The position numbers were made by a program, and so were the translations under genes. From positions 162,402-226,401 of the forward strand of contig JAEUOR010000053.1 in the NCBI GenBank assembly GCA_016790635.1: a DNA stretch of 64,000 nt. Direction: 5' to 3'. Of this stretch, positions 43,085-51,849 are shown piece by piece. A model generated the notes under the pieces. That model searched no databases, was not told the origin of the DNA, and saw only the letters and a program-made list of their open reading frames with translations. The first letter of the stretch is position 1. Every line of letters begins with the position of its first letter. This DNA comes from Burkholderiales bacterium (GTDB lineage: Bacteria; Pseudomonadota; Gammaproteobacteria; Burkholderiales; JAEUOS01).

Positions 43085-44524
43085 ATGCCAGCCCATTACG
43101 ACCTGATCATTCGCAACGCGACCATCATCGACGGCCGCCGCACTCCGCGCTTTGCGGGTGACGTCGGTGTCAGCGGCGAGCGCATCGCCGCCATCGGCCG
43201 TCTGGACGCCGACCGCGCCGAGCGCGAGATCGATGCTTCGGGCAAGATCGTCGCCCCCGGCTTCATCGATTCGCACACCCACGACGACCGCTATTTGCGT
43301 TCGCACCCGGCGATGACGCCCAAGGTGAGCCAGGGCGTGACGACCGTGATCGCCGGCAACTGCGGCATCAGCCTGGCTCCCCTGGTCGCGACCAATCCGC
43401 CGGCGCCGCTTGACCTGATCGACGACAGCACCGCCTATCGCTTTGCCACCTTCGCCGAGTTCATGGCTGACCTGGCCGATAACCCGGCCGCCACCAATGC
43501 CGCCTGCATGGTCGGACACACCACGCTGCGCGTGGCCGCGATGGACCGCATCGATCGTGTCGCCACCGCGTCGGAGGCCGCGCGCATGGCGGAGATGACC
43601 GAGGAAGCCATGCGGGCCGGCGCGATCGGTTTTTCCACCGGCACCTATTACCCGCCGGCCGCGCACGCCAGCACCGAAGAGATCATCACCGCCGCGCGAC
43701 CGCTCAGGGCGCATGGCGGCCGCTACGTGACCCATATGCGCAACGAGGACGACAACATCGTCGCGGCGATGGATGAGGCCTTTCGCATCGGCCGCGAGGT
43801 CGGCGTGCCGGTGATCATCTCCCACCACAAGGTGGTCGGGGTGCGCAACTACGGGCGCTCCGAGGAGACCCTGAAGCTCCTGACCGAGGCCAGGCGCAGC
43901 CAGGACGTGTGTGTCGACTGTTATCCCTACATCGCGTCGTCCACCATGCTGCGCGCCGACCGCATTCCGCTGTCGGATCGCATCATCATCACCTGGTCGA
44001 AGCCGCATCCGGAATTCACGGGGGTTGACCTGCCGGAAGTCGCGCGTCGCATGGGCGTCTCGCAAGAAGAGGCGGTCGCCAGGCTGCTGCCGGCCGGCGC
44101 GATCTACTTCTCGATGAACGAGGCCGACGTGCAGCGCATCCTCAAGTTCGAGGACACCATGGTCGGCTCCGACGGCATTCCGCACGACATCAAGCCGCAC
44201 CCGCGCCTGTGGGGTACGTTTCCGCGCGTGCTGGGGCACTACAGCCGCGACATCGGCCTGTTTCCGCTGGAGACGGCGGTCTACAAGATGACCGGCCTGA
44301 CCGCTGCCAAATTCGGTCTTCGCGACCGCGGTGTGCTTGAGGTCGGTGCGTTTGCCGACCTCACGGTATTCGATGCCGCCACGGTCAACGACGGCGCGAC
44401 CTTCGAGAAGCCCACCCAGCCCGCGCTCGGGATTGACAGCGTGATCGTCAACGGCCAGCCGGTGTGGCTCGCGGGCCAGGCGACCCAGGCCAGGCCGGGG
44501 CGGCTGCTGCGCAACCGGGGCTGA
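43085..44524 (+). CDS. N-acyl-D-amino-acid deacylase / D-aminoacylase family hydrolase
   Basis: An amidohydrolase of 479 residues. Metal ligands match the D-aminoacylase group: DSHTHDD (H64, H66), the bridging Cys in GNCGIS (C93), H in VTHMRN, H in ISHHK, and D in VGSDGIPHD. These enzymes free D-amino acids from N-acyl forms. Residues HPRLWGTFPRVLG in the C-terminal part are the substrate-loop signature. ATG 43085. The preceding Bug gene may import the N-acyl amino acid; that link is inferred from adjacency only. Confidence 0.9.
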   Translation: MPAHYDLIIRNATIIDGRRTPRFAGDVGVSGERIAAIGRLDADRAEREIDASGKIVAPGFIDSHTHDDRYLRSHPAMTPKVSQGVTTVIAGNCGISLAPLVATNPPAPLDLIDDSTAYRFATFAEFMADLADNPAATNAACMVGHTTLRVAAMDRIDRVATASEAARMAEMTEEAMRAGAIGFSTGTYYPPAAHASTEEIITAARPLRAHGGRYVTHMRNEDDNIVAAMDEAFRIGREVGVPVIISHHKVVGVRNYGRSEETLKLLTEARRSQDVCVDCYPYIASSTMLRADRIPLSDRIIITWSKPHPEFTGVDLPEVARRMGVSQEEAVARLLPAGAIYFSMNEADVQRILKFEDTMVGSDGIPHDIKPHPRLWGTFPRVLGHYSRDIGLFPLETAVYKMTGLTAAKFGLRDRGVLEVGAFADLTVFDAATVNDGATFEKPTQPALGIDSVIVNGQPVWLAGQATQARPGRLLRNRG

Positions 44525-44758
44525 CGCGTTGCCGTCATCCGTGCGAGGCAGGCGCGTTCCTCGCGGCGGTAAAATGTTGGTCCTTTGGCCGGACGGCGTC
44601 GCGCCGTTGCGCCCCGAGCGCTCGCACACTTGATATTCCTGATTCCACCTGCGCGTTGACGGGCGCGTGCAGATGATCATCGGGGTCAAGTGCGTGCGGC
44701 GAAGCGAGAGCGCGGTTGCCGGTACGGAGGGTATTGACAGAGGGCGACAGCACCTGGC

Positions 44759-45733
44759 ATGAGCGACGAAAAGCAGTGGGCCTTTCCGGAATCGCTGCGC
44801 CCCAAGGCGGACGCGCTGGCGTTCGACCTGGACCGCGCCCTCGACGCCATGGTGCTTTTGCGCACCGAGATTCCGGATGAAGCTTTCACCGCCGGCATCC
44901 TCGGCACCGAGCGCTCGGGTTACGGGATCGTCATCGAAGCCAGCGGCCTGGTGCTGACCATTGGCTATCTGGTCACCGAGGCGCGCTCCATCTGGCTCAC
45001 CACCAATCGCGGCCGAACCGTTCCCGCCACCGCGATCGCCTACGACCAGGCGACCGGTTTCGGTCTGGTGCAGGCGCTCGCGCGCCTGGACCTGGCGCCG
45101 CTTCCGCGTGGCACAGCCAGCGCGCTGCAAAAGGACGACAACGTCACCGTGCTGGGCCACGGCGGCCTGACGCATGCACTCGCAGCCCAGGTGGTGGCCC
45201 GGCGCGAATTTGCCGGCTACTGGGAATACGTGCTCGACGAGGCTTTGTTCACCTCGCCGGCGCACCCGCAATGGGGTGGCAGTGCGCTTCTCGATGAGGG
45301 CGGGCGCCTGGTCGGGGTGGGCTCGCTTCTGGTGCAGGAGGAAAGCGACGGTGAGACTCACCAGGTCAACATGTTCGTGCCCATTGACCTTCTGGAGCCG
45401 ATTCTGCCCGCCCTGTTGGCGACCGGCAGTAACGGCCTGGCGCCGCGGCCCTGGCTGGGCGTTTACGTCCAGGAGGCTGAAGGGCGGCTGGTCGTAGGCG
45501 GGGTGGCCGAAGGCGGTCCGGCAGCCCGCGCCGGAGTCAAGGCCGGCGACCTGGTGCTGGGAGTCGCCGACCAGCGCGTGCGCGGGCTGGCGGTCATGTT
45601 CCGCAAGGTGTGGTCCCTGGGGGCGGCAGGGGTCGAGGTGCCGCTTTCGCTGGCGCGCGACGGCGACGTGCTGAGAGTGAGCGTTCGCTCCGTCGATCGG
45701 GCTGATCTGCTCTGGAAACCGCGTTTGCATTAG
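44759..45733 (+). CDS. HtrA-like S1C protease fold with PDZ domain, catalytic triad lost
   Basis: A protein of 324 residues. The protease domain (about 50-210) keeps HtrA landmarks (GSGLVLT-like SGLVLTIGYLV, YDQATGFGLVQA, HPQWGGSALLDEGG) but the three catalytic places read Y70 for His, G100 for Asp and G173 for Ser. A PDZ domain follows (about 225-315: PWLGVYVQEAEG, GGPAARAGVKAGDLVLGV). It has no signal peptide, so it is cytoplasmic. It is probably a peptide-binding pseudoprotease. 44525-44758 upstream holds no gene. Confidence 0.8.
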   Translation: MSDEKQWAFPESLRPKADALAFDLDRALDAMVLLRTEIPDEAFTAGILGTERSGYGIVIEASGLVLTIGYLVTEARSIWLTTNRGRTVPATAIAYDQATGFGLVQALARLDLAPLPRGTASALQKDDNVTVLGHGGLTHALAAQVVARREFAGYWEYVLDEALFTSPAHPQWGGSALLDEGGRLVGVGSLLVQEESDGETHQVNMFVPIDLLEPILPALLATGSNGLAPRPWLGVYVQEAEGRLVVGGVAEGGPAARAGVKAGDLVLGVADQRVRGLAVMFRKVWSLGAAGVEVPLSLARDGDVLRVSVRSVDRADLLWKPRLH

Positions 45734-45761
45734 GGCGCGGCGGAAGATGATCACTTTTTGC

Positions 45762-45789
45762 TGGACAGGGCGCGCCGACGCGGTATATT
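45762..45789 (+). promoter_or_regulatory. Sigma-70-like promoter candidate
   Basis: TGGACA (45762-45767), 16 bases, then TATATT (45784-45789), followed by about 57 bases of leader before the next start codon. This matches consensus except one base in each box. Confidence 0.55.
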
Positions 45790-45846
45790 TTTCACTTCGC
45801 GGCGTTCCACCTGCGGAAGGTCGTCAGCCAGGCGAAACCGGCAAAC

Positions 45847-46314
45847 ATGTCTGATCACGAAACCACGGGCGACCGGTTCATGCGCTTTCATGCGCTCTAC
45901 ACCGAGGTCGTCAAGGAAGAGTTTGACGCGATCGAGTTCGCCGAGGACGACTTTTACGCGTTTCAAGTGCTCGACCGCGCATTCCGGTCAGAGGACCAGG
46001 AACTGCGCAATCTTGCTGCCCACTTGCAGACCCAGCGCGAGGCGGCACTCGAGACGATCACACTGCGTGCCTCCGAGATCTTTGAACAGACCAAGCGCTT
46101 GCGCACCCTGGAACTGAAGGTCCTGGAGCAGCGCGGCGATTCCGGGGAACTGGCCGCGTTGGAGGGCGATGGGGGTGCGGCAGTGGCGGCGCCCGCGGTG
46201 TCGAAAGTGACGGTCGAATTCCCCGGCACGGGCCCGCAAACCGTTCCTGACCTGGCGTCGAAGCCGCCGGATGCCGATGCGCGGGAGCGCCGACGTCGCA
46301 AGGGTTGGTTCTAG
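45847..46314 (+). CDS. Hypothetical acidic protein with coiled-coil segment
   Basis: A protein of 155 residues. The N-terminal 50 residues are acidic and aromatic (AIEFAEDDFYAFQVLDRAF), the middle is a probable coiled coil (about 50-105, with LRNLAAHLQTQREAALETI and IFEQTKRLRTLELKVLEQ), and the tail ends in a basic RERRRRKGWF. I do not recognise a family. It lies alone, with its own likely promoter 57 bases upstream. Confidence 0.7.
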   Translation: MSDHETTGDRFMRFHALYTEVVKEEFDAIEFAEDDFYAFQVLDRAFRSEDQELRNLAAHLQTQREAALETITLRASEIFEQTKRLRTLELKVLEQRGDSGELAALEGDGGAAVAAPAVSKVTVEFPGTGPQTVPDLASKPPDADARERRRRKGWF

Positions 46315-46449
46315 GCGCAGGCTCGTGTGTGCGGCTCCGTGAGCCGCGGATGGCAATCCTGGTGCACCCTGCCGGCGAGATCGGTGCGGCGCTGGCTGGG
46401 GCGGCGCGCGCTATGATTGCCACCCCGCCAATATCGAGGACCACGCATC

Positions 46450-47109
46450 ATGCTCAAGCTCTACTATGCCCCGGGCGCCTGCTCGCTTGTTCCGCACGCC
46501 AGCCTGGAAGCGATTAAGGCGGCTTGCGGGGAGGACTTCGAACCCGCATCGGTCAAGCTGCACAAGGGCGAGCACAAGACCCCGGAATACTTAGCGCTCA
46601 ATCCGAACGGACAGGTGCCCGTGCTGTTGGCAGAGGGCGGGCCGCTCACGCAGGTTCCCGCGATCAGCGACTATCTCGATCGACGCTACCCGGCTGCGGG
46701 CCTGCTGCCGACCGACCCGTGGCAGCGCGCGCAGGCGCTCTCGCTTCTGGCGTGGATGAGCAATTCGGTCCATCCCACCTTCACCCATGTGTTCCGTCCC
46801 GAGAAGTTTGTCGATAGCGAATCCTCGCAGGCCGACGTCAAGCGCTACAACCTGGCCGCCTATCGAACCTTGCTGGAGCGCATCCAGGCAATGGTCGGCA
46901 AGGCCTCGCCTTGGCTGAGCGGTGCGACGCCCGGCGTGGTCGACTACTATGCCTTGGTGCTCTTCCGCTGGGGCGGCATGGGCGGGATCGACCCCGACCT
47001 TCTGCCTGCGTACCGGGACTATGCGGCGCGTGTCGCCGCCCTGCCGCCGGTCGCTGCTGCGCTTGCGCGCGAGGGCTTGCCGCTCTCGATGTACAAGAAG
47101 CCCGCCTGA
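46450..47109 (+). CDS. Glutathione S-transferase, beta class
   Basis: A protein of 219 residues. The N-terminal thioredoxin-like domain starts MLKLYYAPGACSLVPH with the beta-class Cys (C11), and KYSPEYLALNPNGQVPVLL-type glutathione-binding residues follow (HKTPEYLALNPNGQVPVLL). The C-terminal helical domain holds the N-capping box-like GVVDYYALVLF. It conjugates or reduces electrophiles with glutathione. ATG 46450 lies within ATCATGCTC; ATG 46417 is in frame but upstream of the conserved start. Confidence 0.92.
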   Translation: MLKLYYAPGACSLVPHASLEAIKAACGEDFEPASVKLHKGEHKTPEYLALNPNGQVPVLLAEGGPLTQVPAISDYLDRRYPAAGLLPTDPWQRAQALSLLAWMSNSVHPTFTHVFRPEKFVDSESSQADVKRYNLAAYRTLLERIQAMVGKASPWLSGATPGVVDYYALVLFRWGGMGGIDPDLLPAYRDYAARVAALPPVAAALAREGLPLSMYKKPA

Positions 47110-47257
47110 GAAGGACAGTGGGCCGCGCGCCGCGCCCTGCCCGGGCGCCTGCGCGACTTCATGACTTGTCGCACAATTGGTCGCGGCGCTGCCGGGCCGG
47201 CGGCGCAAAGCGGCCGCACGAGTCGGCCGTGCAAGCGCGATTCAAAGAGGAGATTGC

Positions 47258-48373
47258 ATGCGCATCACCGAGTTCATGGTCTTGAGGAACGACCTGAAGA
47301 CCGTGCGCTCGGCGGCACGAGACGTGCCTGACGCGTGCGCGCGCGGGACTGTCCGCCTGCGCGTTGACCGTTTTGCGCTCACTTCGAACAACATCACCTA
47401 CGGCGCTTTCGGCGAGGCCATGCATTACTGGGATTTTTTCCCCGCGCCCGAAGCCGCGTGGGGCATCATTCCGGTGTGGGGGTTCGCCGAGGTCGAGGCT
47501 TCCGCCTGCGAGGGCGTCGTCGCAGGCGAGCGCTTCTACGGCTACTGGCCGATGGCCAGTCACGCGATCCTCACGCCCGACCGGGTGACCAAGACAGGCT
47601 TCGCCGATTGCGCGCCGCATCGCCGCGCGCTGCACGAGGTCTACAACAGGTATCAGCGTTGTGCCGGCGATCCGGACTACCTGGTTGCCGATGAGCCGCA
47701 CATCATGTTGCTCCGGCCGCTGTTCGCGACCTCGTTCCTGATCGATGATTTTCTGGCCGACAACGATTTCTTCGGTGCGCGGACCGTGGTGCTGTCCAGC
47801 GCGTCCTCGAAGACCGCCATGGGGACGGCGTTCTGCCTGTCCCATCATGCGCGCGGCAGGCCGGGAATCGAAGTCATCGGTCTGACCTCGGTGGCCAATC
47901 GCGCCTTTGTCGAACGTCTCGGCGTCTACGATCGCGTGATCGACTACGAGGCGCTCGCGACGCTGCCGGAAGAGACCGCCGCGGTGTACGTCGACATGTC
48001 GGGCAGCGCGCGCGTGCGCGCCGCCCTGCACGAACATTTCGGCTATCACCTCAAGTATTCCTGCGCTGTCGGCGGCACGCACTGGGAGTCGCTCGGCACA
48101 GCCGGCGGGCTGCCCGGGCCGCGGCCGGTGCTGTTTTTCGCGCCGGCGCAGATCAAGAAGCGCAACGCCGACTGGGGCGCGGCGGAGTTGCAGGCACGCA
48201 TCGGCGCGGCCTGGAAGGCCTTCATGCTGCCGGTGCGCGGCACGGCCGGCCACGCACCGTGGGTGCGCGCCATCGAGGCCGCCGGGCCCGCCGCGGTCGA
48301 GAAGGTCTATCGCGACCTGCTTGCAGGAAGCGTGCCGCCGGACGAAGGGCACATCCTCACCTTGGCTGCATGA
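47258..48373 (+). CDS. DUF2855 family protein
   Basis: A protein of 371 residues. The sequence matches DUF2855 along its length: VRLRVDRFALTSNNITYGAFGEAMHYWDFFP, GIIPVWGFAEVEAS, FYGYWPMASHAILTPD, VVLSSASSKTAMGTAF, and VYVDMSGSARVRAALH. The fold looks like a distant MDR (quinone oxidoreductase) relative with a nucleotide-binding half, VLSSASSKTA in place of the usual glycine loop. Function unknown. AGAGGAG at 47246 fixes ATG 47258. Confidence 0.88.
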   Translation: MRITEFMVLRNDLKTVRSAARDVPDACARGTVRLRVDRFALTSNNITYGAFGEAMHYWDFFPAPEAAWGIIPVWGFAEVEASACEGVVAGERFYGYWPMASHAILTPDRVTKTGFADCAPHRRALHEVYNRYQRCAGDPDYLVADEPHIMLLRPLFATSFLIDDFLADNDFFGARTVVLSSASSKTAMGTAFCLSHHARGRPGIEVIGLTSVANRAFVERLGVYDRVIDYEALATLPEETAAVYVDMSGSARVRAALHEHFGYHLKYSCAVGGTHWESLGTAGGLPGPRPVLFFAPAQIKKRNADWGAAELQARIGAAWKAFMLPVRGTAGHAPWVRAIEAAGPAAVEKVYRDLLAGSVPPDEGHILTLAA

Positions 48374-48426
48374 TGCTCTCGCGGGCCGCGCGCAAAGCGC
48401 CGCGCCGATCTTCCCAGCCTTCTTAG

Positions 48427-49653
48427 ATGGTCTTGCCGGACACCTACGCGCCTTTTCGCCATCGCGATTACCGGCTCTTCATAGCGATGGTGCTGATCGG
48501 TTCGCTCTCGCAGCAGGCGCTGGCGGTCGCGGTCGGCTGGGACATCTACGAACGCACCGGTTCTGCGCTGGCACTGGGCTGGGTGGGTCTGGCGCAGTTC
48601 ATCCCGGTGCTCGCGTTCTTTCTGCCGGCCGGGCAGCTGGCGGATCGCCACGAACGCAGGCGCGTGGTGGCAGCAAGCCTCATGATCTGGGTCGGCGCCT
48701 CGCTCCTCCTAGTGGTCGCGGCATGGCGAACCCTGCCGGTGGCCTGGATGTACGCGGCCGTTGCGCTGGTCGGCCTGTCGACGGTGCTCAATCGTGCCGG
48801 GCGCGATGCCCTGCTTGCGCAACTGGTGCCGCCGGAGACATTGGCCCGCGCCGTCATGTGGAACAGCACGGTGTTTCAGACCGCGTCGGTCGCCGGACCG
48901 GCACTGGCGGGTCTCCTGATCGCCAGCGTCCATTCGGCCGTCGCGGTTTACGTCATGAACCTTGTTGGAATGCTCGTGGCCATGGGACTGGCGCTCGCCA
49001 TCCGCGCGCGCGCGGCTCACGTTGCGCGACGCCCGTCGACATGGCGCGACCTCTTCGGCGGCCTGACCCATGTGTGGCGCACCAAGGTCATCCTGGGCCT
49101 GGTGAGCATCGACCTTTTCGCGGTGCTTTTGGGGGGTGCCACCGCGCTCCTGCCGGTCTTCGCCAAGGACATCCTGCATGTGGGGCCGGCGGGCCTGGGC
49201 TGGCTGTCTGCGGGGCCGGCGATCGGTGCGGTGCTGGCCGCTCTGGCGACCGCGCGCGGCTGGCGAAGCGCGCCGCCCCATGCCGGCCGCGCCTTCTTGT
49301 GGGCAGTGGCCGTGTTCGGTGCTGCGACCATCGTCTTCGGCCTGTCGCGCTGGTTCTGGCTGTCGATGGTGGCGCTGGTCGTGCTGGGTGCCGCCGACAA
49401 CATCGGCGCGGTGATCCGCCAGACCGCGGTGCAACTGTTCACGCCGGACGAACTGCGCGGGCGCGTATCGGCGGTCAATCGCGTCTTCATCAGTTCTTCC
49501 AACGAACTGGGCGCGGTGGAGTCCGGCGTGCTGGCTAGCCTGACCAGCCCGGTCTTCGCGGTGGTTGCCGGGGGCGTGGCGACGGTGTGCATTGCCGCCT
49601 CGGCGACCCGCGTGTTCCCGCAATTGCGTGACCTGAAGACGGTCATGCGCTAG
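48427..49653 (+). CDS. MFS transporter, DHA-type exporter family
   Basis: A protein of 408 residues with 12 hydrophobic segments. Motif A between segments 2 and 3 is LADRHERRRVV, and the central loop and VIRQTAVQLFTPDELRGRVSAVNRVF are typical of the Bcr/EntS-like MFS group. The cargo is unknown; related proteins export siderophores or drugs. ATG 48427 lies 54 bases after the DUF2855 stop, so the two may be co-transcribed. Confidence 0.88.
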   Translation: MVLPDTYAPFRHRDYRLFIAMVLIGSLSQQALAVAVGWDIYERTGSALALGWVGLAQFIPVLAFFLPAGQLADRHERRRVVAASLMIWVGASLLLVVAAWRTLPVAWMYAAVALVGLSTVLNRAGRDALLAQLVPPETLARAVMWNSTVFQTASVAGPALAGLLIASVHSAVAVYVMNLVGMLVAMGLALAIRARAAHVARRPSTWRDLFGGLTHVWRTKVILGLVSIDLFAVLLGGATALLPVFAKDILHVGPAGLGWLSAGPAIGAVLAALATARGWRSAPPHAGRAFLWAVAVFGAATIVFGLSRWFWLSMVALVVLGAADNIGAVIRQTAVQLFTPDELRGRVSAVNRVFISSSNELGAVESGVLASLTSPVFAVVAGGVATVCIAASATRVFPQLRDLKTVMR

Positions 49654-49713
49654 CGGCATCCCGCGCGCATGATCGTGCTATGTTGCTCGACAACTTCTTG
49701 ATTCCTGACGACC

Positions 49714-51804
49714 ATGTCGCGCCTATTTTCCAATCGCCAGAGGCACTACGACCTGGGCGTTCTGCCTGCCGAGCTGCTGATTCGTGACGCGGACGCGTCG
49801 CCGCTCCCCGCTGCCTGCCCCGGCGAAGCCAACCGGACCGCGCCCGACAGTGTCGCAGCGGCGTTCGCCGAGTACGAGGCGCTCTTCGCCACTCACCTCG
49901 ATGGCGCGGTCGCGCCGCGCCGAGCGCCGCTGCCTGAGGACCCCGTCACGCGCGCGCGCAACCTGAAGGCCTCGGCCTATTTCCTCGACGCAACCTTGGC
50001 CGGTGTCTGTGCGCTCGAGGATGCCGACTGGATCGGCGCGGATCGATCCGCGCATACCCATGCCTTCGTCTTCGCGGTCGAGTTCGGTCGCGAACCTGCG
50101 CCCGGCGAGCCCGGCGACACATGGATACGTGGCACCAACGTCGTGCGCAGCGACGTGCGGGTGGCGGAGGTGGCCGTGGTGCTGGCCGGGTATGTGCGCG
50201 CACTCGGCTACGCGGCACGCGGCCATTGCGCCGGCTTCACGCAGGTTGTCCTGCAACGCCTGGCGCAGCGCGCCGGCGTGGCCAAAGCGGTCGATGGCAC
50301 GCTGCGCTTGCCGTTTACGCGGCGCGGGTTCGCCATCGGCGTGGTCACGACCGACATGGCGCTTGCCGCCGATCTGCCGATCGCCGCGTCTGCATCGCTC
50401 GACTGGCCGGATGCCGATGCCTACATGGGCAAACCCGGCACGCGCCCTGGCTGGCAGGAGGCCGAGGAGGCGACGCGCCCCATGCACCTGGGCCGCTATC
50501 CGATGGAGACCATCAAGCGCGTGGCCGAGCCCACCACGCTGGTATTGCGCGACGAGATCCGGCGCAACAGCAAGCGGGCCGACCTGTTCACCAGGGCTCT
50601 CGCGGGGGATTTGGGAGAGAAGCCGAAAGTCGAGCGCATGCGCTTCGCGACCAAGCATCCGCTCGCCTTCGCGATGACGCCCCTGATCCGCAACATGGTG
50701 CCCCTGCAAGGGTCGCGTGAGCCGCTTTCGCCCACCGAAGTCGGCGGCGACCTGTCAGACGCGCGCCGCAATGCCGCTGCGATCAAGGCGCTCGGCTATT
50801 ACCTGGGCGCGGACCTGGTCGGCATCTGCGCGGCCGAACCGTGGATGTACTACTCGCACGACGCCGAACAGGGCAAGCCGATCGCCGCGTATCACCGTCA
50901 CTGCGTGGTGATGCTGATCGACCAGGGTTTCGAGACCATGGAGGGCGCCTCGGGCGACGACTGGATCTCGGGCGCGCAGTCGATGCGCGCCTACATGCGC
51001 GGGGCGCTCATTGCCGGCGTGATGGCGGCGCACCTGCGACGCCTGGGGTTTTCGGCCCGCTCGCAGACCAACGCGCACTCGGAGGTGCTGCACATCCCGG
51101 CCGCGCTGATGGCCGGCCTGGGCGAGCTTTCGCGCATCGGCGAACTGGTCTTGAATCCCTTCATCGGTCCGCGCTCCAAGAGCGTGCTCTTGACCACCGA
51201 TCTGCCGCTCGAGTTCGATCTGCCGATCGATTTCGGTCTGCAGGCGGTGTGCAACATGTGCTTCAAGTGCGCGCGCGAGTGTCCCTGCAACGCGATCCCG
51301 TTCGGCCCCAAGGTGATGTTCAACGGATACGAGATCTGGAAGCCGGATGTCGAGAAGTGCGGCAAGTACCGGCTCACCAACATGAAGGGCTCCGCGTGCG
51401 GGCGCTGCATGAAGACCTGCCCGTACAACCGCGAGGACTTGGTCGAGTCCGACCGCTTGCTGGACCTCTCGATCCGCGTGCCGTCGGCACGCCGCGCGTT
51501 GATCGACTACGACGACAGCATCGGCGGGGGCATTCGCAACCCGGTCAAGCGCTGGTGGTTCGATCTGGAGATCGTCGATGGCGTGTGCGTCACCCCGCGC
51601 GGCGCCAACGAGCGCGACCTGGACCTGGGTCGCGGCGACAAGCTCGCGCGCGAACAGAAGCTCGCGTTCTACCCGCCGTCGGTGCAGCCGGCCGGCGGCA
51701 CCACGCTGGCCGATGTGGTGCCGCTGGACCGCGTGGCCGGGCAAAAGGCCTACGCGGAAGCGGAGCGGCCCATGGCCGCGCGCCGGCGTCGTGCGGCGAA
51801 GTAG
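49714..51804 (+). CDS. Reductive-dehalogenase-like iron-sulfur protein with internal duplication
   Basis: A protein of 696 residues. Its C-terminal part has the two ferredoxin-type cluster motifs of reductive dehalogenases: C513-x2-C516-x2-C519-x3-C523-P and C549-x12-C562-x2-C565-x3-C569-P. Upstream, two halves (about 79-223 and 349-507) repeat each other: ARNLKASAYFLDATLAGVC with RRNAAAIKALGYYLGADLVGIC, GDTWIRG with GDDWISG, VTTDMALAADLPI with LTTDLPLEFDLPI. There is no Tat signal and no RdhB anchor gene, as in cytoplasmic catabolic dehalogenases. Corrinoid binding is likely but not seen directly. A benzoate-type carrier follows. Confidence 0.87.
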   Translation: MSRLFSNRQRHYDLGVLPAELLIRDADASPLPAACPGEANRTAPDSVAAAFAEYEALFATHLDGAVAPRRAPLPEDPVTRARNLKASAYFLDATLAGVCALEDADWIGADRSAHTHAFVFAVEFGREPAPGEPGDTWIRGTNVVRSDVRVAEVAVVLAGYVRALGYAARGHCAGFTQVVLQRLAQRAGVAKAVDGTLRLPFTRRGFAIGVVTTDMALAADLPIAASASLDWPDADAYMGKPGTRPGWQEAEEATRPMHLGRYPMETIKRVAEPTTLVLRDEIRRNSKRADLFTRALAGDLGEKPKVERMRFATKHPLAFAMTPLIRNMVPLQGSREPLSPTEVGGDLSDARRNAAAIKALGYYLGADLVGICAAEPWMYYSHDAEQGKPIAAYHRHCVVMLIDQGFETMEGASGDDWISGAQSMRAYMRGALIAGVMAAHLRRLGFSARSQTNAHSEVLHIPAALMAGLGELSRIGELVLNPFIGPRSKSVLLTTDLPLEFDLPIDFGLQAVCNMCFKCARECPCNAIPFGPKVMFNGYEIWKPDVEKCGKYRLTNMKGSACGRCMKTCPYNREDLVESDRLLDLSIRVPSARRALIDYDDSIGGGIRNPVKRWWFDLEIVDGVCVTPRGANERDLDLGRGDKLAREQKLAFYPPSVQPAGGTTLADVVPLDRVAGQKAYAEAERPMAARRRRAAK

Positions 51805-51849
51805 CGTGGCGGTCGCCGTCGCGACCCGACCTTGCGCGGAAGGGTGAAG

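Noticed and set aside
44525..44758. Small gene or RNA in the gap before the HtrA-like gene
   Set aside because: No open frame with a ribosome site and no clear hairpin or conserved RNA motif; left as plain intergenic DNA.
43058..45754. 898-codon minus-strand frame
   Set aside because: Antisense to the D-aminoacylase and HtrA-like genes; no recognisable domain and Arg/His/Gln-rich composition.
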